Of a stretch of 64,000 nucleotides of DNA, positions 52,166 to 61,193 are shown in pieces. Location of the stretch: the NCBI GenBank assembly GCA_910584345.1, contig CAJTZX010000001.1, positions 62,001 through 126,000 of the forward strand. The letters are read 5' to 3'. The stretch is from an uncultured Eubacterium sp. GTDB lineage: Bacteria; Bacillota; Clostridia; Lachnospirales; Lachnospiraceae. The notes under the pieces were generated by a model. The model saw only the letters and a list, made by a program, of their open reading frames with translations, searched no databases and was not told where the DNA came from. The translations under genes and the position numbers were made by a program. Positions within the stretch are counted from its first letter, which is position 1, and every line of letters starts with the position of its first letter.

Positions 52166-54868
52166 TCAGATTTCATCTAACGTGATTTCTATTTTATGTA
52201 TATGATCCGGCAGCATCTCAATCCTGCTTCTTTCAAGAACTGCTGACGACATATCTTTGATCTGCATCTGTGCGCCGTCACAGGCTGCACTTATCATTTG
52301 ATATTGTCCGTATGTCAGCTTCTTTGGATTGTGCAGCACGACCTGAAAACTCTTCCCCGCAAATACGAGGCTGATCCATGCATCCCCCTGTTCGTCAAAT
52401 TGCTCCTTTAACAATTTTGGCCGGACAGCTAAAGAACCCAGTTCGCCATGTACACCAAATACTTCTGTCACCATTGTCAGCATATACCAGCTTGCTGCAC
52501 CTGTCAGATAGTGATACATCCCTCTTCCGTCTCTGTTAAAATACTCAGGAATCCCCGGATATATTTTGCTTATTTCAAAATTCAGCGCTGTATCTGCTAA
52601 CGTCTGTAGCGCCCGGTAACCTTCTTTTACAAATCCTCTCTGATACAGCGCATTTGCATACATCACCGTCATATGTGAAAAAACAGCCCCATTTTCTTTT
52701 TCTCCGTAAGCAAATCCAAACATTCTTCCCATATCGTACTTTTGCTCATGGAAATTTGTATTCAGACGATATCCACCTGCTTTTTCATCATATAAATAAC
52801 GGTCTGCACTTTTACAAATCCTGCTGATTTGCTCGTTTTGCGCTGTACCGCTCATTACCGCAAAGACCTGTCCGGTCAGCATCATACGAACTCCGCGCGG
52901 ATGATAACCTTCTACAGCGTTTCCGTTGTTATCATAATAGCTGTTAAACCATCCTTCCTCCTCACCTTGTATCCATTCTGTTTTGCGGATATGATTCTGC
53001 AGCCATTCTGCCTTCTGCCGTAAATTCCCTGCCAGTTTCTCCACGTCTATCGTGATTGTGCCGCCGCTGACCTGATGGCTGACGCGCTGCACATAGTCGT
53101 CTAAAAGCTCCTGCTTTGCCTGGATATTATCATAAATTGCAGTATCATCCTGCAAAAGCAGCTGCATTTCTTCCAAAAGCTCCACTTGCTTCCATCCATA
53201 ATGTTCCTGCAGGATATCAAGCAGCTCTGCCAGCTGCATCAGATTTCCCGCATATGCACATGTAAACGCTACACTTTCTCCCCGCTGCGGCGCCATATCT
53301 AATGCATCGTTCCAATCTGCTCCTCGCAGACGGATATGGTTATGCTCTCCTACTTCATAAAACGCACATAACTGCTGAAGCAGCAGATGTTCCAAAATAC
53401 TGCCCTTATAAATCGCTCCATTTTCATCTTTCTGCTTTACTCCGTCAGACGCCTTCCACTGAGCATCCAGACCGCAGCCTCGTTTTGCCTGTTCGTCTTT
53501 AAAATAAACGGCTTTTTCTTTTAAAATCTCAACATCTCCGGTCTGGTTCATATACAGCCTGATCGTTAGAAACGGCCATACGCCATGGTCCATCCAAACA
53601 CGCGCAATGCCATTCCTGTCAGCGATAAACTCACCCTGCCCTTCGCCTATAATCGTAGCATTTGTGCCATCGATACGGACACCGCCGCAGTTATCCACTA
53701 TCATCTGACGAACTCCACCCGGATCCATCATCAGCAAAGACAGACAGTCCTGCCATAGATCACGCCAGCCTCTTCCGCCTCGGCCATAATCATGATACGG
53801 CAGAAAAGAACATCCGTAAATCCGTCTTAACAATGGCTGAAAGCTAACCCACCTTAAAAACTGGTCAAACGGCCTGCTGCCGGTATGATATCGGACATTT
53901 ACCTTCTCCTGCCAGTATTCACGTGTTTTTTGAAAAGCTTTTTCTACCTGCTCTTCTTTCAAATATGCATCGGTCAGGCGTGCAATCTCTGTTTCATCCG
54001 GGGAAATACCCATAAAAATTGTATACGTCGCACGTTCTTTGGGCTTAAGCGTTATTTTTTCAAAGCGAATGCCTCCTGTCGCTTCCCTGCCCTCTGTTTC
54101 ATATCCTGCGGCTTCACCCGCCTTATTTTCTCTGACCGCACGCGGATTGGTAAAACTGCCGCCTTCCCCGATAAAATCTTCTGTTACCGGATAAAATCCG
54201 TCAGGTTTTTCTCCCTTTCCGGTCATTCCACATACAAAATAAATCAAGTCATTTTTCTGATGACCGCGCTCGTCAAAAGACAACGAAGGTTTTACACATA
54301 CACCAAAATCTGTCGTGGATATTCGGTGCAGCAAAGATGTCACATGCCTGTGGTCACGAATATTATCAGCGCTTCTTCCAAATATTGGAACTGCCGCCAC
54401 AGGTGTAAGCGTCTGCGCTGCGCTGCCCGTATTGCAAAGCGTAACCCGCATGATTTCAATCGGATCTGTCAGCGGCACAAATGACGTCACTTCTGCTTCC
54501 AGCGAATGGACGAAGGACTTTCTCGTAACCGTCTGCCACATCAGTCCGGCCGTCAGTACACTCTCATCCTGCTCCTCAGTAAATTTTTTGCTTTCCTGCT
54601 CTGCAGATGCCCCTACTGCCGACCAGATTCCACCGTCTTCCATCCTGCACCAGAAATTCCTTCCGGATCGGTTATTATGTAAATTTTCCGCACTGACCGG
54701 TTCCATTAAAAAAGCATTTTGATCCGTTTTAATATCTCCGCCCAGATTCGGAGTTACTGCGCTTTTGATTCCCTGCTCTGCGGCAATTGGAAAATACAGA
54801 TAGCTGTAATTCTCGGGCTGTTTTATTGAAAAAGTTCCATTGTCATCTGTAAAAAAGATATTCTCCAT
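52166..54868 (-). CDS. GH94-type glycoside phosphorylase, possibly laminaribiose phosphorylase
   Basis: A 900-residue protein of the GH94 clan. The barrel motifs are FLPYHDYGRGGRGWRDLWQD, MDHGVWPFLTIRLYMNQTGD and the general-acid motif LRGADWNDALDMAPQRGES near 518. Its length (~900) is closer to laminaribiose phosphorylase than to the ~800-residue cellobiose enzymes. It would split beta-1,3-linked glucose disaccharides or oligosaccharides with phosphate in the cytoplasm. Substrate is inferred from length and from the GH16 laminarinase-like partner. AGGAGGAG site; monocistronic, with direct repeats in its promoter region. Confidence 0.82.
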   Translation of the reverse strand: MENIFFTDDNGTFSIKQPENYSYLYFPIAAEQGIKSAVTPNLGGDIKTDQNAFLMEPVSAENLHNNRSGRNFWCRMEDGGIWSAVGASAEQESKKFTEEQDESVLTAGLMWQTVTRKSFVHSLEAEVTSFVPLTDPIEIMRVTLCNTGSAAQTLTPVAAVPIFGRSADNIRDHRHVTSLLHRISTTDFGVCVKPSLSFDERGHQKNDLIYFVCGMTGKGEKPDGFYPVTEDFIGEGGSFTNPRAVRENKAGEAAGYETEGREATGGIRFEKITLKPKERATYTIFMGISPDETEIARLTDAYLKEEQVEKAFQKTREYWQEKVNVRYHTGSRPFDQFLRWVSFQPLLRRIYGCSFLPYHDYGRGGRGWRDLWQDCLSLLMMDPGGVRQMIVDNCGGVRIDGTNATIIGEGQGEFIADRNGIARVWMDHGVWPFLTIRLYMNQTGDVEILKEKAVYFKDEQAKRGCGLDAQWKASDGVKQKDENGAIYKGSILEHLLLQQLCAFYEVGEHNHIRLRGADWNDALDMAPQRGESVAFTCAYAGNLMQLAELLDILQEHYGWKQVELLEEMQLLLQDDTAIYDNIQAKQELLDDYVQRVSHQVSGGTITIDVEKLAGNLRQKAEWLQNHIRKTEWIQGEEEGWFNSYYDNNGNAVEGYHPRGVRMMLTGQVFAVMSGTAQNEQISRICKSADRYLYDEKAGGYRLNTNFHEQKYDMGRMFGFAYGEKENGAVFSHMTVMYANALYQRGFVKEGYRALQTLADTALNFEISKIYPGIPEYFNRDGRGMYHYLTGAASWYMLTMVTEVFGVHGELGSLAVRPKLLKEQFDEQGDAWISLVFAGKSFQVVLHNPKKLTYGQYQMISAACDGAQMQIKDMSSAVLERSRIEMLPDHIHKIEITLDEI

Positions 54869-54996
54869 CTGACTCCTCCTGCTCCCTGCCTGTTTTTTCT
54901 TTTACGATATACTGCTGCGTGAGTTATCATTATTCATGCTATGCGGTACCAGATTCTCAACACGCTCTAAATTCTACCTGTTTCCATACAAAATAT

Positions 54997-55026
54997 ATAT
55001 CAGATTTAACATAAAAATATCAGATT
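54997..55026. repeat. 20-bp-spaced direct repeat upstream of the GH94 gene
   Basis: ATATCAGATT at 54997-55006 and again at 55017-55026, exactly 20 bp apart (two helical turns), about 130-160 bp upstream of the ATG at 54868. That spacing is typical of AraC-type half-sites. Related AATATCA motifs occur near the araC and binding-protein promoters. The rest of the 54869-55105 gap shows nothing else. Confidence 0.6.
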
Positions 55027-55105
55027 GCTGACTTGTTTCAAATTTCGCCTCAATGCTTTGTAGAAATAACCGTATTATGCTATACTGACTAAGTCGGTCA
55101 AAATA

Positions 55106-55163
55106 TCATAATATAAAGACGCATGGATTACTGTTATGCATTCCATGCGCCTTTATATTATGA
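55106..55163. terminator. Very long hairpin downstream of the TSCPD gene
   Basis: 22-nt arms (TCATAATATAAAGACGCATG continuing GA, and its complement at 55142-55163) with one A/C mismatch and a 14-nt loop. It lies 60 bp past the TSCPD stop and also faces the GH94 promoter. A bidirectional terminator is the simplest reading, although there is no U-run. Confidence 0.6.
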
Positions 55164-55223
55164 TTTGTATGTGCGATTTGTTTCAGCTCTTTTTCATGTA
55201 ACTTCAAAACTTTCCACTCTCTG

Positions 55224-55484
55224 TCAAACGCTTTTCTGGCTCTCATAAGCTTCTCTGCATGCTTTCGCAAGCTGATCTCCGCAAGACGTCTGCTTGAAAC
55301 CACACGTAATTCCTGACAGCTTTTTCTCAATTTCATCCACAGTCAGTCCGTTCACAAGCGCAGGAATTGCTTTTAAATTACCATTGCATCCCCCTGTAAA
55401 TGATACGTTCGTTACCACATCCCCATTAATATTTAATTTAATCTGCGTGGAACAGGTTCCCTTTGTTTTATAAGTATATTCCAT
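55224..55484 (-). CDS. TIGR03905-family TSCPD domain protein
   Basis: An 86-residue protein with the TSCPD pattern: GTCSTQIKLNINGDVVTNV, FTGGCNGNLKAIPALV, ITCGFKQTSCGDQLAKACR. Four or more conserved cysteines suggest metal or redox binding. Related domains occur at the end of some ribonucleotide reductases, but the function of this stand-alone form is not known. AAGGAGAG site. Confidence 0.9.
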   Translation of the reverse strand: MEYTYKTKGTCSTQIKLNINGDVVTNVSFTGGCNGNLKAIPALVNGLTVDEIEKKLSGITCGFKQTSCGDQLAKACREAYESQKSV

Positions 55485-55662
55485 ATGACTTCACTCTCCT
55501 TGATTGATATTATTGTTGGCTGTCTACATATTTTACTGTAATTTACCGAAAAAAACAACTTTTATCTGCTCCTTTGAACAATAATTTATAAATCTATAAA
55601 AATCACTTGATTTTTCTCCCATTATCCGCTATTTTGTAATAGTAAATGACTGAAAAATACGT

Positions 55663-55668
55663 TATAAT
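55663..55668 (+). promoter_or_regulatory. -10 element of the HD-GYP gene
   Basis: A perfect TATAAT in GTTATAATAAGC, 39 bp before the GTG start. No consensus -35 is seen. The upstream gap (55485-55662) shows nothing else. Confidence 0.45.
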
Positions 55669-55706
55669 AAGCATTACATAAAAGAGGAAAGCAGGCATAG
55701 AAGACC

Positions 55707-56804
55707 GTGATCAGAAGAAAATTAATGCCGACCCGTCTGCTGGAGCCGGGTATGAAAGTTGACCAATCTATTATTGACCGTATGGGACGTACATTAATTG
55801 CCCGTAATTCCACATTAGATGAATATATTATCAGCTCTATGCTAAATCTTGGCATCATGAGCATTTACATACAAGACGGCGAATACGATCCTGCAGATGA
55901 TGAGAAAAAGATTACTCCCGTTGCAAGGAAAAATATCGAACGTCTGCATACTGAAGATCCCACAAAAGTCACTCTTTCCAACAGTATCCGGGAACGGGTA
56001 GCCGAGGGCATCCAATATATATACAACAATCCCGAATCCGAAACGTTTGCAAAAGCAACCGCCAGCATTACGGACGACCTTATGGATGCCATTGAAAATA
56101 ACGATGCCGTTGCCATTGATATTAATGCATTAAAGACAAGTGATGAATATACCTTTAAACACAGCGTAGATGTCGCGACGATTGCCATGATCCTTGCCAA
56201 GCAGCAAGGATTACCCAAACAGGATATTTATGAAATCGGGGTATCCGGACTTTTGCATGACGTAGGAAAGACGCAGATTCCTTTGGAAATACTGAATAAA
56301 CCCGGACGTCTGGACGATAATGAATTTGCCGTTATGAAACAGCACTCTGTATTTGGTTACCATATGATTAAAAACAAAGGCGAATTCAGTGAACAGATAT
56401 GCCTTGGCGTACTGCAGCATCATGAAAAGATAAACGGTTCCGGTTATCCTCTTGGCTGCAATGCCAGTCAAATTTCTTCGTATGCAAAAATTCTGTCTGT
56501 TGCCGATATCTACGATGCTCTGGTAACCGAACGCCCTTATAAAAAGGCTTTTTCCCAGCGTGACGCTGTGGAAATGATTATGTCCATGACGGAAGAACTG
56601 GATATGGCAGCCATGAAAAGCTTTTTAGAAAGCATGATCCTGTATCCTGTTGATACGATTGTAGAGCTTAGCAATGGTGAAAAAGCAAAAGTTGTAAAAA
56701 ATAATCCACACTATATTCTCCGTCCAACTGTTGTTGGTATTACCTCTGGTAAAATATATGATCTGGGTGAAGATCTGACGTGTGCAAATATTATTATTTT
56801 ATAA
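55707..56804 (+). CDS. HD-GYP domain phosphodiesterase
   Basis: A 365-residue protein from a GTG at 55707; an ATG at 55725 is also possible and both have weak ribosome sites. The N-terminal ~130 residues begin with MPTRLLEPGMKVDQSIIDR, a common start domain of HD-GYP proteins. The HD-GYP domain (~140-320) has SGLLHDVGKTQIP, MKQHSVFGYHMI, VLQHHEKINGSGYPLG and ADIYDALVTERPYKKA. HD-GYP enzymes hydrolyse cyclic di-GMP. No membrane or receiver domain, so it is cytoplasmic. It lies 75 bp upstream of the Hsp70 triad on the same strand. Confidence 0.93.
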   Translation: MIRRKLMPTRLLEPGMKVDQSIIDRMGRTLIARNSTLDEYIISSMLNLGIMSIYIQDGEYDPADDEKKITPVARKNIERLHTEDPTKVTLSNSIRERVAEGIQYIYNNPESETFAKATASITDDLMDAIENNDAVAIDINALKTSDEYTFKHSVDVATIAMILAKQQGLPKQDIYEIGVSGLLHDVGKTQIPLEILNKPGRLDDNEFAVMKQHSVFGYHMIKNKGEFSEQICLGVLQHHEKINGSGYPLGCNASQISSYAKILSVADIYDALVTERPYKKAFSQRDAVEMIMSMTEELDMAAMKSFLESMILYPVDTIVELSNGEKAKVVKNNPHYILRPTVVGITSGKIYDLGEDLTCANIIIL

Positions 56805-56879
56805 CGAAAGTACTGTTATTCCTAATTTACAAGACAATTTACATATTGTAATTACCATAAACAAAGGCAGGATTCATTT

Positions 56880-57629
56880 ATGTTTTTCAAACGAAAAAAT
56901 CAGGACAGCCAATGCCAACGGCTGGAAGATCAGCTGTCAGCTCTTACGCAAGATGCTGCTGCCATAAAACAAAAACTGGAGCTTTTGACCGACCTGGCAG
57001 AAACCGTCCGCCAGTACAAATTTAATACCATGCAAACAATGGACCAGCTGGATGCTGGGTTCCTCCAGCATTTAAACCGACTGGATACGAAACTCGATCA
57101 GCATTTTGACCAGATGGATACCCATATGAACCATCAGCTAAACCAGTTAGAAACTCATTTCAGCCAAATGCATTCTGACGTACACAAGCACGACATGGCG
57201 ATCGAAGATCTGCTCGATGAATGGGCTGAAAAAAAATCTGATGAGGATGATGTCAAAGCATATCTAAAGGAAGCCGGCCAGACGGAAAAACTGCTTCTGG
57301 AACTATTCGAAGCTTATCAGGAACAATTTTGGAATCTAAAACATTACGCAGCTTCCAAAGACGAATCCTGGTCTTCTCAGATCTCACTTATGGAAAAAAA
57401 TCTGGAACATTGTCGACGTTCCTGCACGATCAGCATGATACAAGATTGTGGCGTCAGTGTAAATTATGACCTGCATGAAGTAATTGAAGCTATTGACACA
57501 TCAGACCCTTCCTTGGATAAGACCATTGCACAAATCTACCGATGTGGATATCTATACAAAGGAAAAGTAATAAAAAAAGCACAGGCTGCCGCTTACCGTT
57601 TTTCAGGTGCAGCGCAGGAAAAAAGTTAA
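56880..57629 (+). CDS. GrpE-like nucleotide exchange factor (divergent)
   Basis: A 249-residue protein. Residues 1-~125 are a long coiled coil with heptads and His/Gln/Met-rich repeats (QLDAGFLQHLNRLDTKLDQ, HFDQMDTHMNHQLNQLETHF). The C-terminal ~60 residues (NYDLHEVIEAIDTSDPSLDK, TIAQIYRCGYLYKGKVIKKA) match the beta-domain of GrpE (LHEA..., V.Q.GY...RVLRPA.V). A normal GrpE is ~190 residues, so the coil is extended. It is directly upstream of an Hsp70 and a J-like gene, which supports the reading. It contains three cysteines near 180-195. Confidence 0.75.
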   Translation: MFFKRKNQDSQCQRLEDQLSALTQDAAAIKQKLELLTDLAETVRQYKFNTMQTMDQLDAGFLQHLNRLDTKLDQHFDQMDTHMNHQLNQLETHFSQMHSDVHKHDMAIEDLLDEWAEKKSDEDDVKAYLKEAGQTEKLLLELFEAYQEQFWNLKHYAASKDESWSSQISLMEKNLEHCRRSCTISMIQDCGVSVNYDLHEVIEAIDTSDPSLDKTIAQIYRCGYLYKGKVIKKAQAAAYRFSGAAQEKS

Positions 57630-57691
57630 CACAACCATAATAAATAATTTCCAAAATGAGTACAGGCATATTGCCGGAAACAGGAGAGCAC

Positions 57692-59401
57692 ATGAGTACA
57701 ATAATCGGAATCGATCTTGGAACATCTACAACTGAAGCTGCAGTCATTCAAAACGGAAAACCATTGATGATCTTTAATTTAGAAAACGAAATCATCACCC
57801 CATCCGCCGTTGGACTGAATGAAAATGACGAATTTGTAATCGGTGAGAAGGCACGTGCACAATACTTGCTTTCACCGGAAAAAACTGCGATTGAAGTGAA
57901 ACGTAAAATCGGCACGAATGAAAAAATTACGCTGGGCAAAGATACCTATACCCCGGTAGAGCTGTCTGCAAAATTACTGGAATACGTAAAATCTTACGCA
58001 TCTGAATATTTAAAGGCGGATATTACACGTGCCGTCATATCCGTACCTGCATATTTTGACGACCTGCAAAGACAGGCTACCGTAGAGGCAGGAAAAAAAG
58101 CCGGTCTGGAAGTGATGCGCATCTTAAATGAACCAACCGCAGCTGCTTTAAGCTACGGCCTGGAGCATATGGAAGAAGAAAGCCATATTCTCGTTTATGA
58201 TCTTGGCGGCGGCACCTTTGACGTTACTTTGCTTGAAATGTTTGACGGTGTTTTAGAAGTAAAAGCCAGCAGCGGCGACAACCAGCTGGGTGGCAAAGAT
58301 TTTGATGAAAAGATCATAAACTACCTGATCGAACAATTTCAAAAAAAACACGGGATTGATCTGACACAGGATAAATTTGCAATGGTTAAGCTGAAAGAAG
58401 AATCCGAGAAATGTAAAAAAGCTTTAAGCAAAGACCATTCTTACCAGATACTTATCCCAATGATTGCAGAGAAATCCGGCGAACCTCTGGCTCTGGATGA
58501 GACATTGACAGCTGAGACATTTGAGCAGTTGACACGAGAACTGATCGAACGCACGCATCCGCCTATCGATGTTGTATTGGCAGACAGCGGCATCCTTCCA
58601 ACAGAAATTGACCGTGTTATTTTAGTCGGCGGTTCAACAAGAATGCCGCTCGTAGCAAAAGATATAAAAGATTATCTTCAAATGGAGCCGGTGCAAGCTG
58701 TGAATCCGGATTATGCCGTAGCTGAAGGCGCCGCTATTCAGGCAGGGATTATCCAGGGCAGCATTCATCAGGAAGACAGTATTATTATTACAGATGTGAA
58801 TCCATATACACTCGGTATTCGTGTCGTAGATGATTATTCCATGGACCGTATGGCCGTTGTTATTCCAAGAAATGTTACCATCCCTGTAACTCGGAGCGAG
58901 ACTTATTTTACTAGTACGGACAACCAGACGATTGCACACATCGAAGTTTATCAAGGTGAAAACAGTTCCGCCAGCAGAAATCATTTTCTGGGAGATTTTG
59001 AAATACATGGTATTCCCGCAAGAAAGGCAAAAGCGGAACGCATTCAAGTAGAATTTTCCTATAACCTGGACGGTATGCTCAATGTAACAGCTTTCATCCC
59101 GAGTACAGGAGCGGATGCTTCCATTGAAATCAATATGATGCAAGAACAAGCAGACGAAAAAGAGCTGATAGACGTAAGCAAATGGAAAGACGCTCCCGGT
59201 GCCAGCGAATTTCGTACCATTATAAGACGTGCGGAAAAAATGTTAAAAGATCCAGTGGTACAAAATGACCTCTCTTTAAAAGAAGAAATGGAAGCAGCTA
59301 TTTACGATCTGAAAGAAGCGCTCATTTTAGAAGATCTGGAACTAGCAAAAGTATGTGAGTCTGATTTGATGTACATGCTGGATGAATTAGCGGAACAATA
59401 A
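57692..59401 (+). CDS. Accessory Hsp70 (DnaK-like) chaperone
   Basis: About 569 residues from the ATG at 57692, with AGGAGAG upstream. All ATPase motifs are present: GIDLGTSTTEAAV, AVISVPAYFDDLQRQATVEA, ILNEPTAAALSYG, VYDLGGGTFDVTLLEMF and VILVGGSTRMPLV. The substrate-binding beta-domain follows (DVNPYTLGIRVVDD ... VYQGENSSASRNHFLG). The helical lid is short and there is no acidic EEVD-like or Glu-rich tail; a housekeeping DnaK has ~610-640 residues. It sits in a triad with a GrpE-like and a J-like gene, not with hrcA or dnaJ, so it is a dedicated paralogue, not the main DnaK. Confidence 0.93.
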   Translation: MSTIIGIDLGTSTTEAAVIQNGKPLMIFNLENEIITPSAVGLNENDEFVIGEKARAQYLLSPEKTAIEVKRKIGTNEKITLGKDTYTPVELSAKLLEYVKSYASEYLKADITRAVISVPAYFDDLQRQATVEAGKKAGLEVMRILNEPTAAALSYGLEHMEEESHILVYDLGGGTFDVTLLEMFDGVLEVKASSGDNQLGGKDFDEKIINYLIEQFQKKHGIDLTQDKFAMVKLKEESEKCKKALSKDHSYQILIPMIAEKSGEPLALDETLTAETFEQLTRELIERTHPPIDVVLADSGILPTEIDRVILVGGSTRMPLVAKDIKDYLQMEPVQAVNPDYAVAEGAAIQAGIIQGSIHQEDSIIITDVNPYTLGIRVVDDYSMDRMAVVIPRNVTIPVTRSETYFTSTDNQTIAHIEVYQGENSSASRNHFLGDFEIHGIPARKAKAERIQVEFSYNLDGMLNVTAFIPSTGADASIEINMMQEQADEKELIDVSKWKDAPGASEFRTIIRRAEKMLKDPVVQNDLSLKEEMEAAIYDLKEALILEDLELAKVCESDLMYMLDELAEQ

Positions 59402-59454
59402 CCAACGGTACCACTGTTGCACAAATACTACCTTACTACAGAGGAGTAATGGAA

Positions 59455-60873
59455 ATGAATACTGATTATCGTATACTTGGCCTAAAGCAAGGGGCATCAC
59501 AGGCAGAAATAAAAAAAGCATATTTTAAAATGGTCCGTCTGCATTCTCCGGAATCTGATCCAGAAAAATTCCAGGAAATTCGTAAAGCATATGAACACTT
59601 AACCAATGCGAAAAACAAACCGGATGGTCCTGTATTTGCTCCTCTCAGCGATCCGCTGGCTGCAAAAATGCTAAAGCAGATTCAGATTTACCGCAAGGAA
59701 AAAAATCTGACTCTATATCGAAATACGTGCGAAGAAGCCTGGAAACGTTTTCCAGACGACCTACAATTTTTATACTTGCTGATTATGGCTCAGCGCCGAT
59801 GCGGAAATACCGGCAAAGCAGTAAAAAACGCTGAGCTTCTTGTTAGCAAGGCTCCTGAAAATAAGTGGTTTCAGATGGTTTTGTCCTATTCCTATAAGGA
59901 GCGCGGTTTCACGCAAAAGGCTTTGCATTCCTGTGCAAAAGCATATGAACTCGGCTGCCGGGAACCAGATTTTTTAATCATGTATGCCAGCCTTTGTGAC
60001 AACAACCGTTTATACAGCCAGGGAATTACACTTTTGCTGGAACTTGTAAGTCTGGACATGCGATGGTCAAGAGAAGATATTCCAAATCTGATCGAAGCCT
60101 ATTGCGGACTGCTGTCTATGAATTATTACGGTCATACCGGATCACTTCCGGAAATATTGGACAGACTGCATAAATTTCTCACACAATACAACATTTATGC
60201 AAAAGAGTATATTCCCCGCATAACCTTTTTAATTGCAAATGCATGTATGGACGTACATTACCGCTCTGCTGCATACGAATTCATTATTCAAATCTTTGAA
60301 GATGCACAAAAAACATGCCGGGACGAAGAAGAAAACACCCAAATACAAACAGCCATGCAATTATTTCATTTCCAACGTGTATTGGCTGATTCCCGTATTG
60401 GTGAAACGCTGCTCTCTTACTTAGAACTGCTCCATGATTTTCATTTTGATGAAGATGAATCCGACGAAGACGAAGATGAAATGCTGCAGAAGTTTTCCAT
60501 CACGGATCTGCAGCTGTGCATGATTCAGGAGCGAGAAGACATTTTGGCACAAGCTGAAATTCTACGACAAGATCATCCTGAAGAATATAAAAAAATCGCT
60601 GAATTTATTAAAAAACTGGAAAACAAATCAAAAATACTACTGCTCAAAGATCAGTTGCTCAAAACCTATAAGCGTCTGCAGCCTTATTTTTATGACGGAC
60701 AATTTTACGAACAGTATCCGGAAGAAAAGATCCTAGCGATGGGATCCGTTATTCATAAAGGTCTTGAAAGCAAACCTTATACGCGCAGCACAAAAAAAAT
60801 CGGACGCAACGATCCATGTCCATGCGGTTCCGGAAAAAAATATAAACATTGTTGTATGAATAAAAATTCTTGA
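59455..60873 (+). CDS. J-like domain protein with TPR-like middle and SEC-C tail
   Basis: About 472 residues from the ATG at 59455 (GAGGAG eight bases upstream; an ATG six bases earlier is too close). Residues 1-55 are a J-like domain (DYRILGLKQGASQAEIKKAY, then PEKFQEIRKAYEHL), but the essential HPD is replaced by HSPES. Residues ~70-430 are helical repeats of TPR type with an acidic patch near 340. The last ~25 residues are a SEC-C zinc motif (NDPCPCGSGKKYKHCC). A scaffold that links the Hsp70 to clients or ribosomes is plausible. It ends the triad. Confidence 0.85.
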   Translation: MNTDYRILGLKQGASQAEIKKAYFKMVRLHSPESDPEKFQEIRKAYEHLTNAKNKPDGPVFAPLSDPLAAKMLKQIQIYRKEKNLTLYRNTCEEAWKRFPDDLQFLYLLIMAQRRCGNTGKAVKNAELLVSKAPENKWFQMVLSYSYKERGFTQKALHSCAKAYELGCREPDFLIMYASLCDNNRLYSQGITLLLELVSLDMRWSREDIPNLIEAYCGLLSMNYYGHTGSLPEILDRLHKFLTQYNIYAKEYIPRITFLIANACMDVHYRSAAYEFIIQIFEDAQKTCRDEEENTQIQTAMQLFHFQRVLADSRIGETLLSYLELLHDFHFDEDESDEDEDEMLQKFSITDLQLCMIQEREDILAQAEILRQDHPEEYKKIAEFIKKLENKSKILLLKDQLLKTYKRLQPYFYDGQFYEQYPEEKILAMGSVIHKGLESKPYTRSTKKIGRNDPCPCGSGKKYKHCCMNKNS

Positions 60874-60980
60874 AAAACAGTCACCGTATGCTTCCTCTTC
60901 CAATATATTATAAAAAGGGAAGAAATGGGAGAAATGCCGCATTCTAACTTTATCATAAGAATCAAACAACTGTCATTCAC

Positions 60981-61024
60981 AAATCCGGCATTTTAAGAAG
61001 CTATGCTTCTGATGTGCCGGATTT
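60981..61024 (+). terminator. Double hairpin after the Hsp70 triad
   Basis: Outer stem AAATCCGGCA / TGCCGGATTT with an inner AGAAGC / GCTTCT stem, 108 bp past the J-like gene. It is followed by ATCATTC, not a clear U-run. The 320-bp gap 60874-61193 otherwise holds only the thrE-like promoter. Confidence 0.55.
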
Positions 61025-61136
61025 ATCATTCTGTAGCAGTCCAGATCATTCCTTAAACTGTTGCGTACCTCCCCCTTTTTATTGATATTGTTATAATTTG
61101 CAGAAAAATATCATAAGAAACTGTTATATATTTTAC

Positions 61137-61165
61137 TTGTTACAAATACGTGAATGTTATATAAT
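61137..61165 (+). promoter_or_regulatory. Promoter of the ThrE-type exporter genes
   Basis: TTGTTA (61137-61142), a 17-bp spacer and a perfect TATAAT (61160-61165), followed by GGAGG at 61181-61185 and the ATG at 61194. A textbook SigA-type arrangement with a short leader. Confidence 0.8.
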
Positions 61166-61193
61166 AAGTGCAATGTTTACGGAGGTATGCGTC

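Noticed and set aside
55106..55336. Possible 76-residue minus-strand gene overlapping the TSCPD gene
   Set aside because: It overlaps the conserved TSCPD frame, starts without a ribosome site and runs through the long hairpin. It is a shadow reading frame.
57692..59401. Housekeeping DnaK
   Set aside because: No hrcA or canonical dnaJ is adjacent, the lid is short, and the partner proteins are divergent. It is better read as an accessory Hsp70.
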